From positions 1-31,384 of IMG/VR virus record IMGVR_UViG_3300042383_000552: a stretch of 31,384 nucleotides of DNA, one strand, 5' to 3'. The notes below the pieces were generated by a model that saw only the letters and a program-made list of their open reading frames with translations, searched no databases and had not been told where the DNA came from. The position numbers and the translations under genes were made by a program. Below are positions 31,380 through 31,384 of this stretch, one piece after another. Source of the DNA: a virus. Each line of letters opens with the position of its first letter. The first letter of the stretch is position 1.

Positions 31380-31384
31380 CCAGC

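Noticed and set aside
1-31384. tRNA genes, integrase/attachment site, insertion sequences
   Set aside because: I looked for cloverleaf-like segments, recombinase motifs and terminal inverted repeats and found none convincing; short tRNA-like pieces cannot be excluded without a covariance search.

Overview
The window is a stretch of a tailed double-stranded DNA phage (Caudoviricetes) genome. It shows no sign of bacterial chromosome: there is no rRNA, tRNA, insertion sequence or integrase. Genes are packed head to tail with overlapping stop/start codons (TAATG, ATGA, TAGTG), GTG and TTG starts and clear Shine-Dalgarno sequences. The phage hallmarks are a large terminase, a portal, an N4-gp56-type major capsid protein, a Dit-like tail protein and a collar-domain fibre. 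The host cannot be read from the sequence. The tail proteins resemble those of phages of Gram-positive bacteria, actinobacteria in particular, but this is a weak inference.

Layout on the + strand. (1) 1-4.4 kb: the C-terminal part of a glycine-rich virion-type protein cut by the window edge, a small zinc metallopeptidase-like protein, a 716-residue collar/tail fibre, two small zinc-binding proteins (one a candidate small terminase) and a two-helix holin-like protein. (2) 4.4-5.7 kb: five consecutive short, very basic proteins, three of them under 60 residues. (3) 5.7-19.1 kb: large terminase, portal with a basic N-terminal extension, two very large uncharacterised proteins (956 and 1679 residues), scaffold and major capsid protein, followed by a strong UUCG hairpin. 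(4) 19.1-25.0 kb: head-tail adaptor-like protein, Dit-like distal tail protein, Tal/hub-like tail protein with a proline-rich end, a coiled-coil/membrane protein, an HTH plus RNase H-like exonuclease, a HAD phosphatase and a C39-like cysteine peptidase (candidate endolysin). This module closes with a rho-independent terminator whose left arm overlaps the -10 box of a near-consensus sigma70 promoter. (5) 25.07-30.8 kb: a recombination/replication operon with a Cas4/RecB-like Fe-S nuclease, an ERF annealing protein, a probable ssDNA-binding protein, a Holliday-junction-resolvase-like nuclease, an Nmad1/DUF1599-like protein, an RlpA-like double-psi beta-barrel protein, several zinc-knuckle mini-proteins and DnaB helicase. 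(6) 30.8-31.4 kb: two small Cys-containing genes on the - strand, ending in their own rho-independent terminator that faces the + strand operon.

In function, modules 1-4 look like a late morphogenesis and lysis block and module 5 like an early/middle DNA-metabolism block, with the terminator-promoter overlap at 25.0 kb as the switch point. No gene between capsid and Dit can be a tape measure. This, with the several large glycine-zipper proteins, leaves open whether the virion is short-tailed with ejection proteins or whether a tape measure lies outside the window.
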